DNA of 64,000 nucleotides from JABFSM01 sp963762545 (GCA_963762545.1 CAVXLC010000007.1:310001-374000), one strand, 5' to 3'. Positions 43,033-51,503 are shown, counted from the stretch's first letter. Numbers and translations: made by a program. The notes: generated from the letters alone by a model not told the origin.

Positions 43033-43137
43033 GCCTAACCAGCGCTTGCTGCTGCCAGGGCCTGCCGCGAGTACCTTTGGGGTGTTCGTGGCGGCGGGCG
43101 CGGCAGATCCCTGCAGCAGAAGCGCGTTTCGTTAGGC
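43033..43137 (+). other. attC site 17
   Basis: 105 bp, GCCTAAC to GTTAGGC, type B stem. Confidence 0.92.
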
Positions 43138-43213
43138 CGTTCCGCCACAGCCGGCCACCGACGAAAGGGCGGCATGACGGCTCTCCCCCCTCATCGATGC
43201 AGCGTACCGCCTA

Positions 43214-43753
43214 ATGCCGGTCCCGCGGTGGTGTCGCTGGAACCTCGGGGGCCTGGTCCTTCTCTTCGGGCCGTGCGGTTGCGGACCTTCAGGGCCCGCG
43301 CGCGACACCCCCTCCCTGACGACTCCTCATCCCGACCAGGTCATGGTCGGAGTCCGAACGACCCTTACAGACAGCCTGGGCGTGCGGAGGGTGCTGGTAA
43401 CCGCGGATTCGGCCTTCGTGTTCCAGTCGGCGCAACGCGTGGACTTCTGGCGCCCGAGAGTGTCCCTGTTCGACGTGCAGGGCGATCAAGCTATCGCAGC
43501 GACCGCAGCAATCGGTCAGTACGCCATCGCCCTTCGCACCGTGGAATTCTGGGGTACGGTCTCGCTCATGCTCCCGAACGGCAAACGTCTTTCCACAGCG
43601 CACCTCTTTTGCGACTTGCGAACAATGCGCTTCCGAAGCGATAGCGCCTATTCGTTAGAGTCTGCCTCGGGCACGGTCAACGGCACAGGTTTCGCTGCCG
43701 ACTTTCGAATGCTCGCCCTCGGTCGGCTGGAGCCGATGACGGCTCCCAGGTAA
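43214..43753 (+). CDS. Cassette 18: LptC-like lipoprotein
   Basis: 179-aa exported protein. A short hydrophobic N-terminus ends at GLVLLFGPCGC (lipobox-like). The mature part follows the LptC/LPS-export beta-jellyroll pattern: RVLVTADSAFVFQSAQRVDF, then WRPRVSLFDVQGDQA, TAAIGQYAIALRTVEFWGTV, and SDSAYSLESASGTVNGTGFA. LptC bridges the LptBFG transporter to LptA. A cassette copy could be a spare or altered bridge component. Homology is by pattern only. Confidence 0.7.
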   Translation: MPVPRWCRWNLGGLVLLFGPCGCGPSGPARDTPSLTTPHPDQVMVGVRTTLTDSLGVRRVLVTADSAFVFQSAQRVDFWRPRVSLFDVQGDQAIAATAAIGQYAIALRTVEFWGTVSLMLPNGKRLSTAHLFCDLRTMRFRSDSAYSLESASGTVNGTGFAADFRMLALGRLEPMTAPR

Positions 43754-43764
43754 TCAACCGGACG

Positions 43765-43883
43765 GCCTAACCAGCGCTTGCTGCTGACGGGGCCCTGAAC
43801 GCGGCGGCCCGCCGCCGGGGTATGTTTGGGCTGGTCGACGGGGGCCGCCGCAGGCCCCGCAGCAGAAGCGCAAGGCGTTAGGT
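43765..43883 (+). other. attC site 18
   Basis: 119 bp, GCCTAAC to GTTAGGT, type D stem (GGGGCCCTGAACGCGGCGG...). Confidence 0.92.
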
Positions 43884-44130
43884 GCACTCCCCCAAACATC
43901 GCAGCCTCTCCACTCCACTCTCTGGTCTATGGGTGGTCGCAGGGTAGGGCTCAGTGCCTCACGCCGTTACCGGTCCTCAGCTCGGTCCTCCATGTCCGCG
44001 GGCTGCCGGCAACGGCGGTCACAAGCGCCCATCCAACGCCTGCCGGCAGCCCGCTCCTCGATCGGGGTACCCGCCAGGGGAGTTCCCTGGCCGGCCAGGA
44101 TCTGACGGAACAGCCCGAGTCTCGGTCGTG
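43884..44130 (+). ncRNA. Cassette 19: ORF-less cassette, second copy of cassette 11
   Basis: Matches 37696-37942 by eye, including the 14-bp stem (43998-44011 with 44041-44054). Its attC is uninterrupted and shows the site as it was before IS110 entered the other copy. Confidence 0.45.
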
Positions 44131-44268
44131 CCCTAACCAGCGCTTGCTGCCGACGGCCGCGCTCTCCCGCCGGCGCCGTGGTTCCGCGCCGCCGGGCCTG
44201 GGCTAGATTCCAGCATCCCGCAGCGGCGCGCTCGACGGCGGCCGCAGCAGAAGCGCGATTCGTTAGGC
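44131..44268 (+). other. attC site 19
   Basis: 138 bp, CCCTAAC to GTTAGGC, type F, the longest in the array. The first core base is C rather than a purine. Confidence 0.9.
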
Positions 44269-44562
44269 AACTTGTCGGGATCGTCGTACGACAATGCTCA
44301 CACGGATTCCGGCATGCGCAAGCATGTTGATCAGACCGTCAATGCTGAACAACTCAATGCGACCACGGACGAGGTCGCTCATCCGAGGCTGGGTTACCCC
44401 GAAGAGTTTGGCTCCCGCCGCCTGAGTCAGTTTCTGCCCTTCAAGAATCCGGCGCACCTGGATCATCAGCTCAGACCGAATCCGGAGGTTCTCTGCTTCC
44501 TCAGGTGGGAAGCCTACGTCCCGGAACACATTCCCCGTCGAACGGTGCACTTTGGTCGCCAT
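44263..44562 (-). CDS. Cassette 20: XRE-family antitoxin (HigA-like)
   Basis: 99-aa protein with an HTH domain (IQVRRILEGQKLTQAAGAKL, then FGVTQPRMSDLVRGRIELFS) of the HigA/XRE antitoxin type. It lies downstream of the toxin gene with a 4-bp gap, the HigBA order. Encoded on the minus strand, against the array direction. Its TAA stop is the reverse complement of the TTA in the attC 19 core, so the gene exactly abuts the cassette edge. Confidence 0.88.
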   Translation of the reverse strand: MATKVHRSTGNVFRDVGFPPEEAENLRIRSELMIQVRRILEGQKLTQAAGAKLFGVTQPRMSDLVRGRIELFSIDGLINMLAHAGIRVSIVVRRSRQVA

Positions 44563-44566
44563 CGGT

Positions 44567-44902
44567 CTACCTCCCAGATCGCGATCGGACCAGATCGCGC
44601 AGTCGTTTGCGTGCGAGTGCTACATCGACTTGTCGAGTCTGCCGCGTGCGCTTCTCGAAGGCATGGAGCACGTAGATCGCCTCCTCGAACCGCGCCACGT
44701 ACAATACCCGAAACTCTTCTCCGGTGTGGATCCGGAGTTCCACGACCCCCGATCCAACGGAGGACATGGACTTCCAGTCCGAGGGCGTCAAGCCTTGCTG
44801 GACCAGAAAGAGTTCGTGCCCCACCTTTCCACGAGCCAGTTCCGGAAAGCCACGGACGTCAACGCGGGACGAGCCGAGCCAAAGAAGTGGCTTGAGTACC
44901 AT
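44567..44902 (-). CDS. Cassette 20: RelE/ParE-superfamily toxin (HigB/Gp49-like)
   Basis: 111-aa toxin of the Gp49/HigB group. LRIHTGEEFRVLYVARFEEA followed by IYVLHAFEKRTRQTRQVDVA is the family core, with the basic RK tail (LARKRLRDLVRSRSGR). Likely cleaves ribosome-bound mRNA and is neutralised by the downstream XRE protein. The ATG at 44902 is only 5 bp after a good -10, so the mRNA may be leaderless. Confidence 0.88.
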   Translation of the reverse strand: MVLKPLLWLGSSRVDVRGFPELARGKVGHELFLVQQGLTPSDWKSMSSVGSGVVELRIHTGEEFRVLYVARFEEAIYVLHAFEKRTRQTRQVDVALARKRLRDLVRSRSGR

Positions 44903-44907
44903 GGAAC

Positions 44908-44936
44908 AATATACAAGAATCAGTATAGTACTACAA
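44908..44936 (-). promoter_or_regulatory. Toxin-antitoxin promoter in cassette 20
   Basis: On the minus strand TTGTAG (44931-44936), 17 bp, TATATT (44908-44913). A dyad AGTA-TAG-TACT (44922-44932) lies across the spacer and -35, a plausible antitoxin operator. Confidence 0.65.
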
Positions 44937-44939
44937 GTT

Positions 44940-45046
44940 GCCTAACCAGCGCTTGCTGCTGGCGGTCCGCGGCGGTCGGCCGAAGCAGTATCTTTGAGTT
45001 GGAAGGGGGCCGCCGCGCCCCGCAGCAGAAGCGCGATCCGTTAGGC
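44940..45046 (+). other. attC site 20
   Basis: 107 bp, GCCTAAC to GTTAGGC, type A stem. Confidence 0.93.
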
Positions 45047-45078
45047 CACACGGCGCTGCCCCAAGAATCACCGACCAT

Positions 45079-46260
45079 ATGAACTTTCTGGCCAGTCTCT
45101 TCCAAGCGTCCCGCACCTCGTGCTTGCTGCTAATCATCGGCAGCGCGTGCTCCCGTGCGGATCTGCTCGCCAATGGTCTCGAGTGCCCACAAGACGCCCG
45201 CGCCTTCACACCGCGGCTCGTTGATTCCGTCGTGCTCCAAGAGGGTTCCGCAACGTTTCTTGGCAACCCCGCCATGACCTTCACGGCAACTCCAGACGGG
45301 TCCCTGTTTATTCCCGACCTCGAGCTCAACCGCGTTAGCGCATTCACTGGGCGTGGAGAGGTACGAGGGCAACTTGGACGTTCGGGTGGTGGGCCGGGGG
45401 AATTCCGGGCCGTCGGAACATTCGGGGTGGCTCGAGATACCCTCCTGGTGCAGTCCGACGGTGGCGGCGCACGTCTCAACTTCTACGACTCCAGGTCGCT
45501 CGTCTATCTAGGGCAGATCGCATACGAAGGCTATTTCTCCTGGATCAGCCCAGCGCGGGACGGCTTTCTGGTCGGCCTGCTTGGCTCCTACGGGGTTGCC
45601 TTCTTGTCGGGAAATCGCATCGCGGCCGCGTTGGAAGGTACCCAAGTAGCACCGCTCCGCTCAGATAAGATCGACCGGCCCTTGGAGTACCGAAACTATC
45701 CACTATTGAATTCCTGGCAGGACGTCAAAGTAGTGGAGAACGGCGAAGGCCTTCTGACGATATTTGGCGGAACTGACTATCTCCTCTCGCGAGATAGCTT
45801 AGGAGCCATCGATACCATTCCGGTGCCCATTTGCCAGCGCAGGGGTGCGCCAAAGGCTCGACTTGATCGATGGTTCACGCACCCACCGGGGACATCCGCG
45901 GAGGCGAGAGCCGCGCGCGACGCCACGGACAACTCAATTTCTGCTCTTCTCGGTTTGTGGCGCCGGCCCAGTGGCGAATTCCTCATCTGGTTTCAGGACC
46001 CCACTTTTGAGCAGGACGGACGGATCTTCAAAGGCGTCGCCTATTTGACTCTGCTCAGCGCCGACTTGCGGCGGGAATGCATTGATGCTCGTTTCGAGGC
46101 TCCCGGAACCGATCGGACCCGCCTGACGGTGTCCGCAGACTCCGTCTTCGTTCTCGATCAAGTAAGCACGGATATCAACAGCGGCGCAGTTCGTACTGTG
46201 GTGCGGAAATACTTGTTGGACCTCAGCTCCTGCAGGTGGGTGCAGGTTCAACATCGATAG
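45079..46260 (+). CDS. Cassette 21: six-bladed beta-propeller-like lipoprotein
   Basis: 393-aa protein. The signal ends in lipobox IIGSAC, followed by propeller-like repeats (MTFTATPDGSLFIPDLELNR, QLGRSGGGPGEFRAVGTFGV), the GxGPGEF block common to '6-bladed beta-propeller' proteins. A distant relative is encoded by cassette 23. Surface binding of a ligand or polymer is likely for this fold; no enzyme motif is visible. Confidence 0.78.
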   Translation: MNFLASLFQASRTSCLLLIIGSACSRADLLANGLECPQDARAFTPRLVDSVVLQEGSATFLGNPAMTFTATPDGSLFIPDLELNRVSAFTGRGEVRGQLGRSGGGPGEFRAVGTFGVARDTLLVQSDGGGARLNFYDSRSLVYLGQIAYEGYFSWISPARDGFLVGLLGSYGVAFLSGNRIAAALEGTQVAPLRSDKIDRPLEYRNYPLLNSWQDVKVVENGEGLLTIFGGTDYLLSRDSLGAIDTIPVPICQRRGAPKARLDRWFTHPPGTSAEARAARDATDNSISALLGLWRRPSGEFLIWFQDPTFEQDGRIFKGVAYLTLLSADLRRECIDARFEAPGTDRTRLTVSADSVFVLDQVSTDINSGAVRTVVRKYLLDLSSCRWVQVQHR

Positions 46261-46273
46261 AACTCTCCGTGTG

Positions 46274-46379
46274 GCCTAACCAGCGCTTGCTGCTGGCGGT
46301 CCGCGGCGGCTGGCCGCCCAATGACCAGCTTCCATGGCGGGGCCGCCGCGCCCCGCAGCAGAAGCGCGATCCGTTAGGT
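46274..46379 (+). other. attC site 21
   Basis: 106 bp, GCCTAAC to GTTAGGT, type A stem. Confidence 0.93.
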
Positions 46380-46397
46380 GGCCCAGGAGGTCTCGCT

Positions 46398-47318
46398 GTG
46401 GAATATCTCCTCACCCGATGGGCAATCGGCGCGCACCCAGCGGCAACCCTTACCGACGCAGACTTTCAGCGCCTCCTCCGCGTGTCGGCACGTAACGCGG
46501 TGTTCCTTGGAATAGAAGAGAAGTTTGATCTCTTAGTCAGCAACTTTGAAGAACTTGAGAATGAAGTCCTTCGATTGCCGCTCCACCATTTGATTCATCC
46601 AAGCATGCTAGAGTGGTCAGGCATGGCAGCTGACCGCATGCTCCTTGCTCGCCGCCTCGTCAACATCCTCACCACTAGCCGCCTCTACTGCGACCAGATC
46701 AAGGCTGATCTGTCAGGCCTGTACGGGGGCCTAGAGAACGCCCCAGCCGACCCGCGTACTCTCCTATCAGCAGAGTACGATGCGCGCCTGGGCTTTCGCG
46801 TAATGGAATGCCTTCGCAACCACTTTCAGCACCAGAGCTTGCCTATTGCAGGCATACGATATCGTTCTTCCTGGGACGAGCAGCATACCCCATCCCTTCT
46901 TCGCTTCACCGTTGAGATTCAGCTAGACCTTGACGAGCTTCGCGCGAGCGACTCCTTCAAGGCTCCCGTTCTAGCCGAACTGGAGGGACTGGGAGAAGAG
47001 GACCGGGAACTGGTCGGATTCACGCGATCGTATATGGAAGGACTTGGCATCGTGCATGAACGTCTCCGCGAGGCTCTTGCAAGGGACGTCCAGGAGGTCG
47101 ACTCCACGATTGACGAATTCCTCGAGCGCTGGCGCACAGTGAATGACGACCCGACGGGCTTAGTGGCCCTCCAAAAGGATGACACCGGCAACATCGTGGA
47201 TAAGGTCTACATCGCGACAAACTTCACCAAACGTCGGCGCGAGCTGATTAGGCGGAACGCCAATTTCGGTACACTCTCCCGGCGTTTTGTTACCGGCCAA
47301 CGACGCAGGCATCTCTGA
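46398..47318 (+). CDS. Cassette 22: putative HEPN-like soluble protein
   Basis: 306-aa protein started at GTG 46398 with an AGGAGG site at 46385-46390; the longer frame runs through attC 21. All-helical, no signal. MECLRNHFQHQSLPI contains R140-x4-H145, matching the RX4-6H motif of HEPN nucleases, in a context ('LRN..QH..LP') often seen in HEPN-like hypothetical proteins. Ends basic (KRRRELIRRNA ... TGQRRRHL). Possible RNase or defence role; evidence is the motif only. Confidence 0.6.
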   Translation: MEYLLTRWAIGAHPAATLTDADFQRLLRVSARNAVFLGIEEKFDLLVSNFEELENEVLRLPLHHLIHPSMLEWSGMAADRMLLARRLVNILTTSRLYCDQIKADLSGLYGGLENAPADPRTLLSAEYDARLGFRVMECLRNHFQHQSLPIAGIRYRSSWDEQHTPSLLRFTVEIQLDLDELRASDSFKAPVLAELEGLGEEDRELVGFTRSYMEGLGIVHERLREALARDVQEVDSTIDEFLERWRTVNDDPTGLVALQKDDTGNIVDKVYIATNFTKRRRELIRRNANFGTLSRRFVTGQRRRHL

Positions 47319-47337
47319 GGTGCTACGGACGCTGGCC

Positions 47338-47457
47338 ACCTAACCCGCGCTTGGAGCTGACCAGGCCCTGAACAGCTCGACCGCCGCGCGATTTATTCAA
47401 CCTGGCTGCGCCGGCGGCCTCGCTAGGGCCTGGCAGCTCAAGCGCAGATCGTTAGGC
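47338..47457 (+). other. attC site 22
   Basis: 120 bp, ACCTAAC to GTTAGGC, variant arms GCGCTTGGAGCTG...CAGCTCAAGCGC. Different from the main types. Confidence 0.9.
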
Positions 47458-47480
47458 AACAGCAACGAGCGAGCGGGCGA

Positions 47481-48662
47481 ATGACCTTCAGAGTCCTTCT
47501 AGCTGTCGCGCTCTTTGGTCCACACTCACTCCGGGGCCAGTCCCACGCTCGAGCCGTAGTCGACACGGTCCAGATGCAACTCCGCTGGGAAGTTGCACCG
47601 GGAAAGTCTCCTGTGGCAGACTCTCTGGGCGAACTCTCCAGCCTTGCCGTCGACCGGGTCGGTAACGTCTATGTCACCGACTTTTCAGCCGTCAAGATCT
47701 GGGTTTTTGACAAAACGGGGCGGTCATTGCCGGGGATCGGACGCAAGGGGGAGGGTCCGGGTGAATGCAGTGCACCGACCGGTCTGGGCATCGGGCCAGA
47801 CGGCCGCCTGTATGTCCGCGATGTGAACCGGGTCAGTCGCTTTACCCTCGACCCCGCAACAAGCCGCCTGACGCGCTACGAGAGTAGTTTTCGAACCCCA
47901 GCGATGTCCGACTGGCGGTCAATGCGACCATCCAGATTTGATTCTGCCGGAAGGCTGTACTACCCGGGGTTCAATACGATCGACCGTTCCCACGCGACAG
48001 GTCGCTACTACCGCTACACCCTCCAAGGTGAACTCCTCGACACTCTTGTCGTGCCTTCCTTCGCGGATGCACCCATGTCCACCGCGTTCGTCCGGACCGG
48101 CCCTCATGGCGGTCGGATGCTTCACGGATTGAACTATCCTCCTTTTTCGCCGCTGCCGGTATGGGATATCACGCCTCGGGGAACCCTTCTGACAGGCGCC
48201 GGGAAGACTTACGTGCTTGAGGAACGAGACGGGCAGGGGCACCTTGTCCAGACCTATCAGCGCGCCCTGCTGCCAGATCACATCCCTATTCGGGAGCGAG
48301 AGGAAAGCCTCGCTGCGCTGCAGGCCCGCCTAGATTCTGTGCCGGTACCACTTGAGCGCGTGGAGGGCATGCCTTCGAGTGTTCGGCGCCGCCAGCTCTC
48401 TTCGACATTTCCTGCCTACATGGCTGTATATGGCGCAGACGATGGTACCGTTTGGGTGCGGCGTTGGCCCGTTGGTATCCCGCAGCGCACCATTTTCGAT
48501 GTCTTCGCCCCAAATGGCCGGCTTGTTACCGTGGTCACTCTACCCCGCGCCATTGCGATCGAACCACAGCCGCGGCTGGGGCTGGATCGGATCATCGCCA
48601 TAGGAATCGATCCAGAAACTGGCGCTAACCTCGTGCTCAGCTTTGGCCGCGTGGGGCGGTAG
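47481..48662 (+). CDS. Cassette 23: secreted six-bladed beta-propeller protein
   Basis: 393-aa protein with a signal peptide (FRVLLAVALFGPHSLRGQ). NHL-like repeats follow: LSSLAVDRVGNVYVTDFSAV, GRKGEGPGECSAPTGLGIGP, DGRLYVRDVNRVSRFTLD. The GEGPGE-x-PTGLGI block is characteristic of six-bladed propeller proteins. Same length class as cassette 21 but little close identity, so this is a gene family within the array rather than a duplication. Function unknown. Confidence 0.8.
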   Translation: MTFRVLLAVALFGPHSLRGQSHARAVVDTVQMQLRWEVAPGKSPVADSLGELSSLAVDRVGNVYVTDFSAVKIWVFDKTGRSLPGIGRKGEGPGECSAPTGLGIGPDGRLYVRDVNRVSRFTLDPATSRLTRYESSFRTPAMSDWRSMRPSRFDSAGRLYYPGFNTIDRSHATGRYYRYTLQGELLDTLVVPSFADAPMSTAFVRTGPHGGRMLHGLNYPPFSPLPVWDITPRGTLLTGAGKTYVLEERDGQGHLVQTYQRALLPDHIPIREREESLAALQARLDSVPVPLERVEGMPSSVRRRQLSSTFPAYMAVYGADDGTVWVRRWPVGIPQRTIFDVFAPNGRLVTVVTLPRAIAIEPQPRLGLDRIIAIGIDPETGANLVLSFGRVGR

Positions 48663-48673
48663 CAAATGCTGTT

Positions 48674-48779
48674 GCCTAACCAGCGCTTGCTGCTGGCGGT
48701 CCGCGGCGGCCGGGCCCCGAATGATTAGGTTCCTAGGCAGGGCCGCCGCGCCCCGCAGCAGAAGCGCGCTCCGTTAGGC
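48674..48779 (+). other. attC site 23
   Basis: 106 bp, GCCTAAC to GTTAGGC, type A stem. Confidence 0.93.
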
Positions 48780-48795
48780 TTCGTGGAGGGCTCTG

Positions 48796-49164
48796 ATGAA
48801 TCGACGGGCTCTTTTGGCAGCAATCGCATTGCTAGCCCTCGGCGGATGCAAGTCGGAGCCGACTTCCAACCAGGTCCTCGCCCAATCGCTGGAGGCCCAG
48901 TATGGGCCCGGTACAAAGGCCAACGTTGGAACCCTTCGCAACGAGCGGCACCTGATAGTTCATCTTCAAGCACCGCAGTTCGCGGCCCTTCCGGACTCCT
49001 TGCTTGTTTCGACTGCACGCCAAGTCGGCCGCGTTGTGCTGCAGCGATACCATGGTGTGCAGCACCTGGATAGCCTTTCGGTGTCGTTTGTCGAGTTCAC
49101 TGGGCAGGGAGTCTCGTTTCGGAACGCGAAGCAAGCTGATTTCAGCGTCAGCGACCTTCGCTAA
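48796..49164 (+). CDS. Cassette 24: small lipoprotein
   Basis: 122-aa lipoprotein, signal NRRALLAAIALLALGGC. The mature domain of ~100 residues is alpha/beta (NVGTLRNERHLIVHLQAPQF, VLQRYHGVQHLDSLSVSFVE). No family recognised. ATG 48796 follows GGAGGG at 48784-48789. Confidence 0.75.
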   Translation: MNRRALLAAIALLALGGCKSEPTSNQVLAQSLEAQYGPGTKANVGTLRNERHLIVHLQAPQFAALPDSLLVSTARQVGRVVLQRYHGVQHLDSLSVSFVEFTGQGVSFRNAKQADFSVSDLR

Positions 49165-49186
49165 CTCAACAGGCTAGACACACGAA

Positions 49187-49306
49187 GCCTAACCAGCGCT
49201 TGCTGCTGGCGGGGGCCTGAACGCGGCGGCCCACCGCCGAGGTATGTTTGGACTGTTCGGCGGGGGCCGCCGCAGGCCCCCGCAGCAGAAGCGCGCTCCG
49301 TTAGGC
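49187..49306 (+). other. attC site 24
   Basis: 120 bp, GCCTAAC to GTTAGGC, type D stem. Confidence 0.92.
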
Positions 49307-49390
49307 GGCACACGACAGGCCTTTGTCTCCCACAAATGCTCAGCTCGGCCCTTCGCCCTTTCCAACGTCGGCCGAATTTCAGGAGAGCCC

Positions 49391-49891
49391 ATGACTACCC
49401 ATGGAACATCGCGTGACAACCGCAGCAATCGTGAGCGGGCGATACGAGAGCACTTGGAGTCGTCGCATAAGTGGTCTTGGGTCGAAGTGGCAGTCGTTGC
49501 CGTTGCTGCACTCGGAATCGGATGGCTAGCGAAGGCGCCTTGGCTTGCTGTCCTCATCGCCGTGATGTGGACACTAAAGTCGCTCTTACGCGAAGCCATC
49601 AATATCCAAGCCATTCTTCTTTCCCAATCCCTTGTCGCTGACACCCATCACCTGCGACTGGTGACGGGAATCTCTTGGCTTCTAGCGCGCACGGACGACC
49701 CCACCTGGGTAGAGCGGCAACGATTGGAGTGGAATCTTGCGGAGGAACAATCTCGGGGACCCGGTGCGCCCCAGCCCCGTCCTCACTCCGATCGATTTTC
49801 CCCCGAATGGCTCATTCAGCGATTCGTATCAGCGGACCCCGCCCTAGGCACCGCTCCGGGGATGTGGCCTGATTCGCCCAAGCAGCCCTAA
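49391..49891 (+). CDS. Cassette 25: membrane-anchored hypothetical protein
   Basis: 166-aa protein started at ATG 49391 with an AGGAG site 5 bp upstream; the frame runs back through attC 24. Two closely spaced hydrophobic segments (residues ~30-46 and 49-63) are followed by a soluble, Trp-containing C-terminal part. No recognised family. Probably an inner-membrane protein. Confidence 0.7.
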   Translation: MTTHGTSRDNRSNRERAIREHLESSHKWSWVEVAVVAVAALGIGWLAKAPWLAVLIAVMWTLKSLLREAINIQAILLSQSLVADTHHLRLVTGISWLLARTDDPTWVERQRLEWNLAEEQSRGPGAPQPRPHSDRFSPEWLIQRFVSADPALGTAPGMWPDSPKQP

Positions 49892-49928
49892 ACTCCCATG
49901 TTGACTCCGATGCATACTCAGACGTGCC

Positions 49929-50035
49929 GCCTAACCAGCGCTTGCTGCTGGCGGTCCGTCGGCGGCCGGCCGCCGGAGGGTTAGCTTTCATCCTGGGGCC
50001 GCCGCGCCCCGCAGCAGAAGCGCGATCCGTTAGGC
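49929..50035 (+). other. attC site 25
   Basis: 107 bp, GCCTAAC to GTTAGGC, type A stem. Confidence 0.93.
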
Positions 50036-50090
50036 GCACCCCGTGCACTTTCGTTCGGTCCGTTTTCCTGCTCAGTTCTCTGGAGGTCCA

Positions 50091-50594
50091 ATGCACCACG
50101 AAGTGGAGCGTCTGGTAGGGTTGTACGACCAGGGCGGCCTCTCCCGGAGGCAGTTACTCCAAGGCCTTTTCGCGCTGGGCATCGGTCGCTACGCTCCCAG
50201 CCCGCTCGCCGCTGGGTTGGGAACCCCCACGCAATCGTCGCCCCTATTTCACACCCGTACGTTGAACCATGTGACGCTCTTTAGCTCAAACGTCGCGCGC
50301 TCAAAGGCGTTCTACCAACGCCTTACCGGGCTGCCAATCCGGGCTGAGGACAAGGACTTCTGCGAATTCCGGTTGGAAGGTGGCTTCTTGGGGCTCTATA
50401 CGCCTGACGCCGGTGACCAGGCAGGATTCAATCATTTCTGCTTCGGCATCGACCGGTATGACCCGCCAGCTGCCTTGAGCGCCCTCAAGGCGGCTGTGCC
50501 CGAGGCGAAGCCGACGCTTGAGGGAGATCAAGTCTATGTGCTGGACCCGGACGGTGTCCGCATTCAATTTGCCGACGTGCGCTACAAGCAGTGA
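50091..50594 (+). CDS. Cassette 26: VOC/glyoxalase-fold protein with Tat-like leader
   Basis: 167-aa protein started at ATG 50091 after TGGAGG. The leader region LSRRQLLQGLFALGIG resembles a twin-arginine signal. The VOC domain has LNHVTLFSSNVARSKAFYQR (first metal His), FCEFRLEGGFLGLYTP, GFNHFCFGIDRYDP and LDPDGVRIQFADV. Metal ligands appear as H, E and H-type positions. VOC members include glyoxalases, dioxygenases and resistance proteins; the reaction here cannot be assigned. Confidence 0.82.
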   Translation: MHHEVERLVGLYDQGGLSRRQLLQGLFALGIGRYAPSPLAAGLGTPTQSSPLFHTRTLNHVTLFSSNVARSKAFYQRLTGLPIRAEDKDFCEFRLEGGFLGLYTPDAGDQAGFNHFCFGIDRYDPPAALSALKAAVPEAKPTLEGDQVYVLDPDGVRIQFADVRYKQ

Positions 50595-50605
50595 CGGGGA
50601 GGGGC

Positions 50606-50711
50606 GCCTAACCAGCGCTTGCTGCTGCCGGTCCGCGGCGGCCAACCGCCGGATGATTAGCTTACCTGGCGGGGCCGCCGCGCCCCGCAGCAGAAGCGCG
50701 ATGCGTTAGGT
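50606..50711 (+). other. attC site 26
   Basis: 106 bp, GCCTAAC to GTTAGGT, type A stem. Confidence 0.93.
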
Positions 50712-50754
50712 GGCCTCAGTCATATTGTCATTCTCGCCTCAGATTGGCGCTCGA

Positions 50755-51441
50755 ATGCCTACGCTGCACAACCCACCCCGCCACTTGACGGCCAAGACGC
50801 TAAGCGTCGCGACGGACGAGCTCGCCGATCGAGACTCCGACCTTGGTGCAATTGTCCGCCAGTTTGGCCCGCCCCCGCTTTGGGTCCGACGTCCGGGATT
50901 TGCGACGCTCCTTCGTATCATCCTGGAGCAGCAGGTGTCTCTCGCGTCGGCGCGAACGATGTTCGAGCGACTCAGACTCACACTGGGGGCCGTCACAGCG
51001 GAAGCCGTGAGCTCGCTGGACGTCAGTGGCCTTCGGGCCCTTGGTTTCACTCGGCAAAAGGCCGGCTACTGCCATGGGCTTGCTGAGAGGATTTGCAGCG
51101 GACGCCTGGACCTCGGCGCCATTGGGCGCATGACTGACGACGTTGGGGTCGCAAGGCTGCTGGAGATACGCGGGCTCGGGCCGTGGAGCGTGGACATCTA
51201 CTTCCTCATCGCCCTGCGCCGGCCAGATGTCTGGCCTCGAGGGGACGTTGCGCTCGCGACCGCCGTCCACCACGTGAAGCGCCTCCGCACGCGCCCCGAT
51301 GACGTGAGGCTTGCACGGCTCGCAAAGCGGTGGATGCCGTGGCGTTCTGTGGCAGCCAGAATCCTCTGGCACCACTATTTGTCTACCCGAATGACACGGA
51401 CGCGGCCACCTAACCAGCGCTTGCTGCTGCCGGCGCGGTGA
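50755..51441 (+). CDS. Cassette 27: AlkA-like DNA-3-methyladenine glycosylase
   Basis: 228-aa HhH-GPD glycosylase that removes alkylated bases. The block LRIILEQQVSLASARTMFER, the hairpin EIRGLGPWSVDIYFL and catalytic Asp D164 (RGDVALATAV) are the AlkA pattern. ATG 50755 is preferred over an upstream in-frame ATG at the cassette edge. The frame runs ~11 codons into attC 27 before its stop, so its last residues (PPNQRLLLPAR) are encoded by the recombination site. Confidence 0.88.
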   Translation: MPTLHNPPRHLTAKTLSVATDELADRDSDLGAIVRQFGPPPLWVRRPGFATLLRIILEQQVSLASARTMFERLRLTLGAVTAEAVSSLDVSGLRALGFTRQKAGYCHGLAERICSGRLDLGAIGRMTDDVGVARLLEIRGLGPWSVDIYFLIALRRPDVWPRGDVALATAVHHVKRLRTRPDDVRLARLAKRWMPWRSVAARILWHHYLSTRMTRTRPPNQRLLLPAR

Positions 51442-51503
51442 GTTGTTCCCCATCGGTGTTAGAATCCAGTGGCGCGCCGCAGCAGAAGCGCGATTCGTTA
51501 TGC
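51408..51503 (+). other. attC site 27
   Basis: 96 bp, ACCTAAC to GTTATGC, type C stem. The final TTATGC is the start of the BrnTA cassette. Confidence 0.92.
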
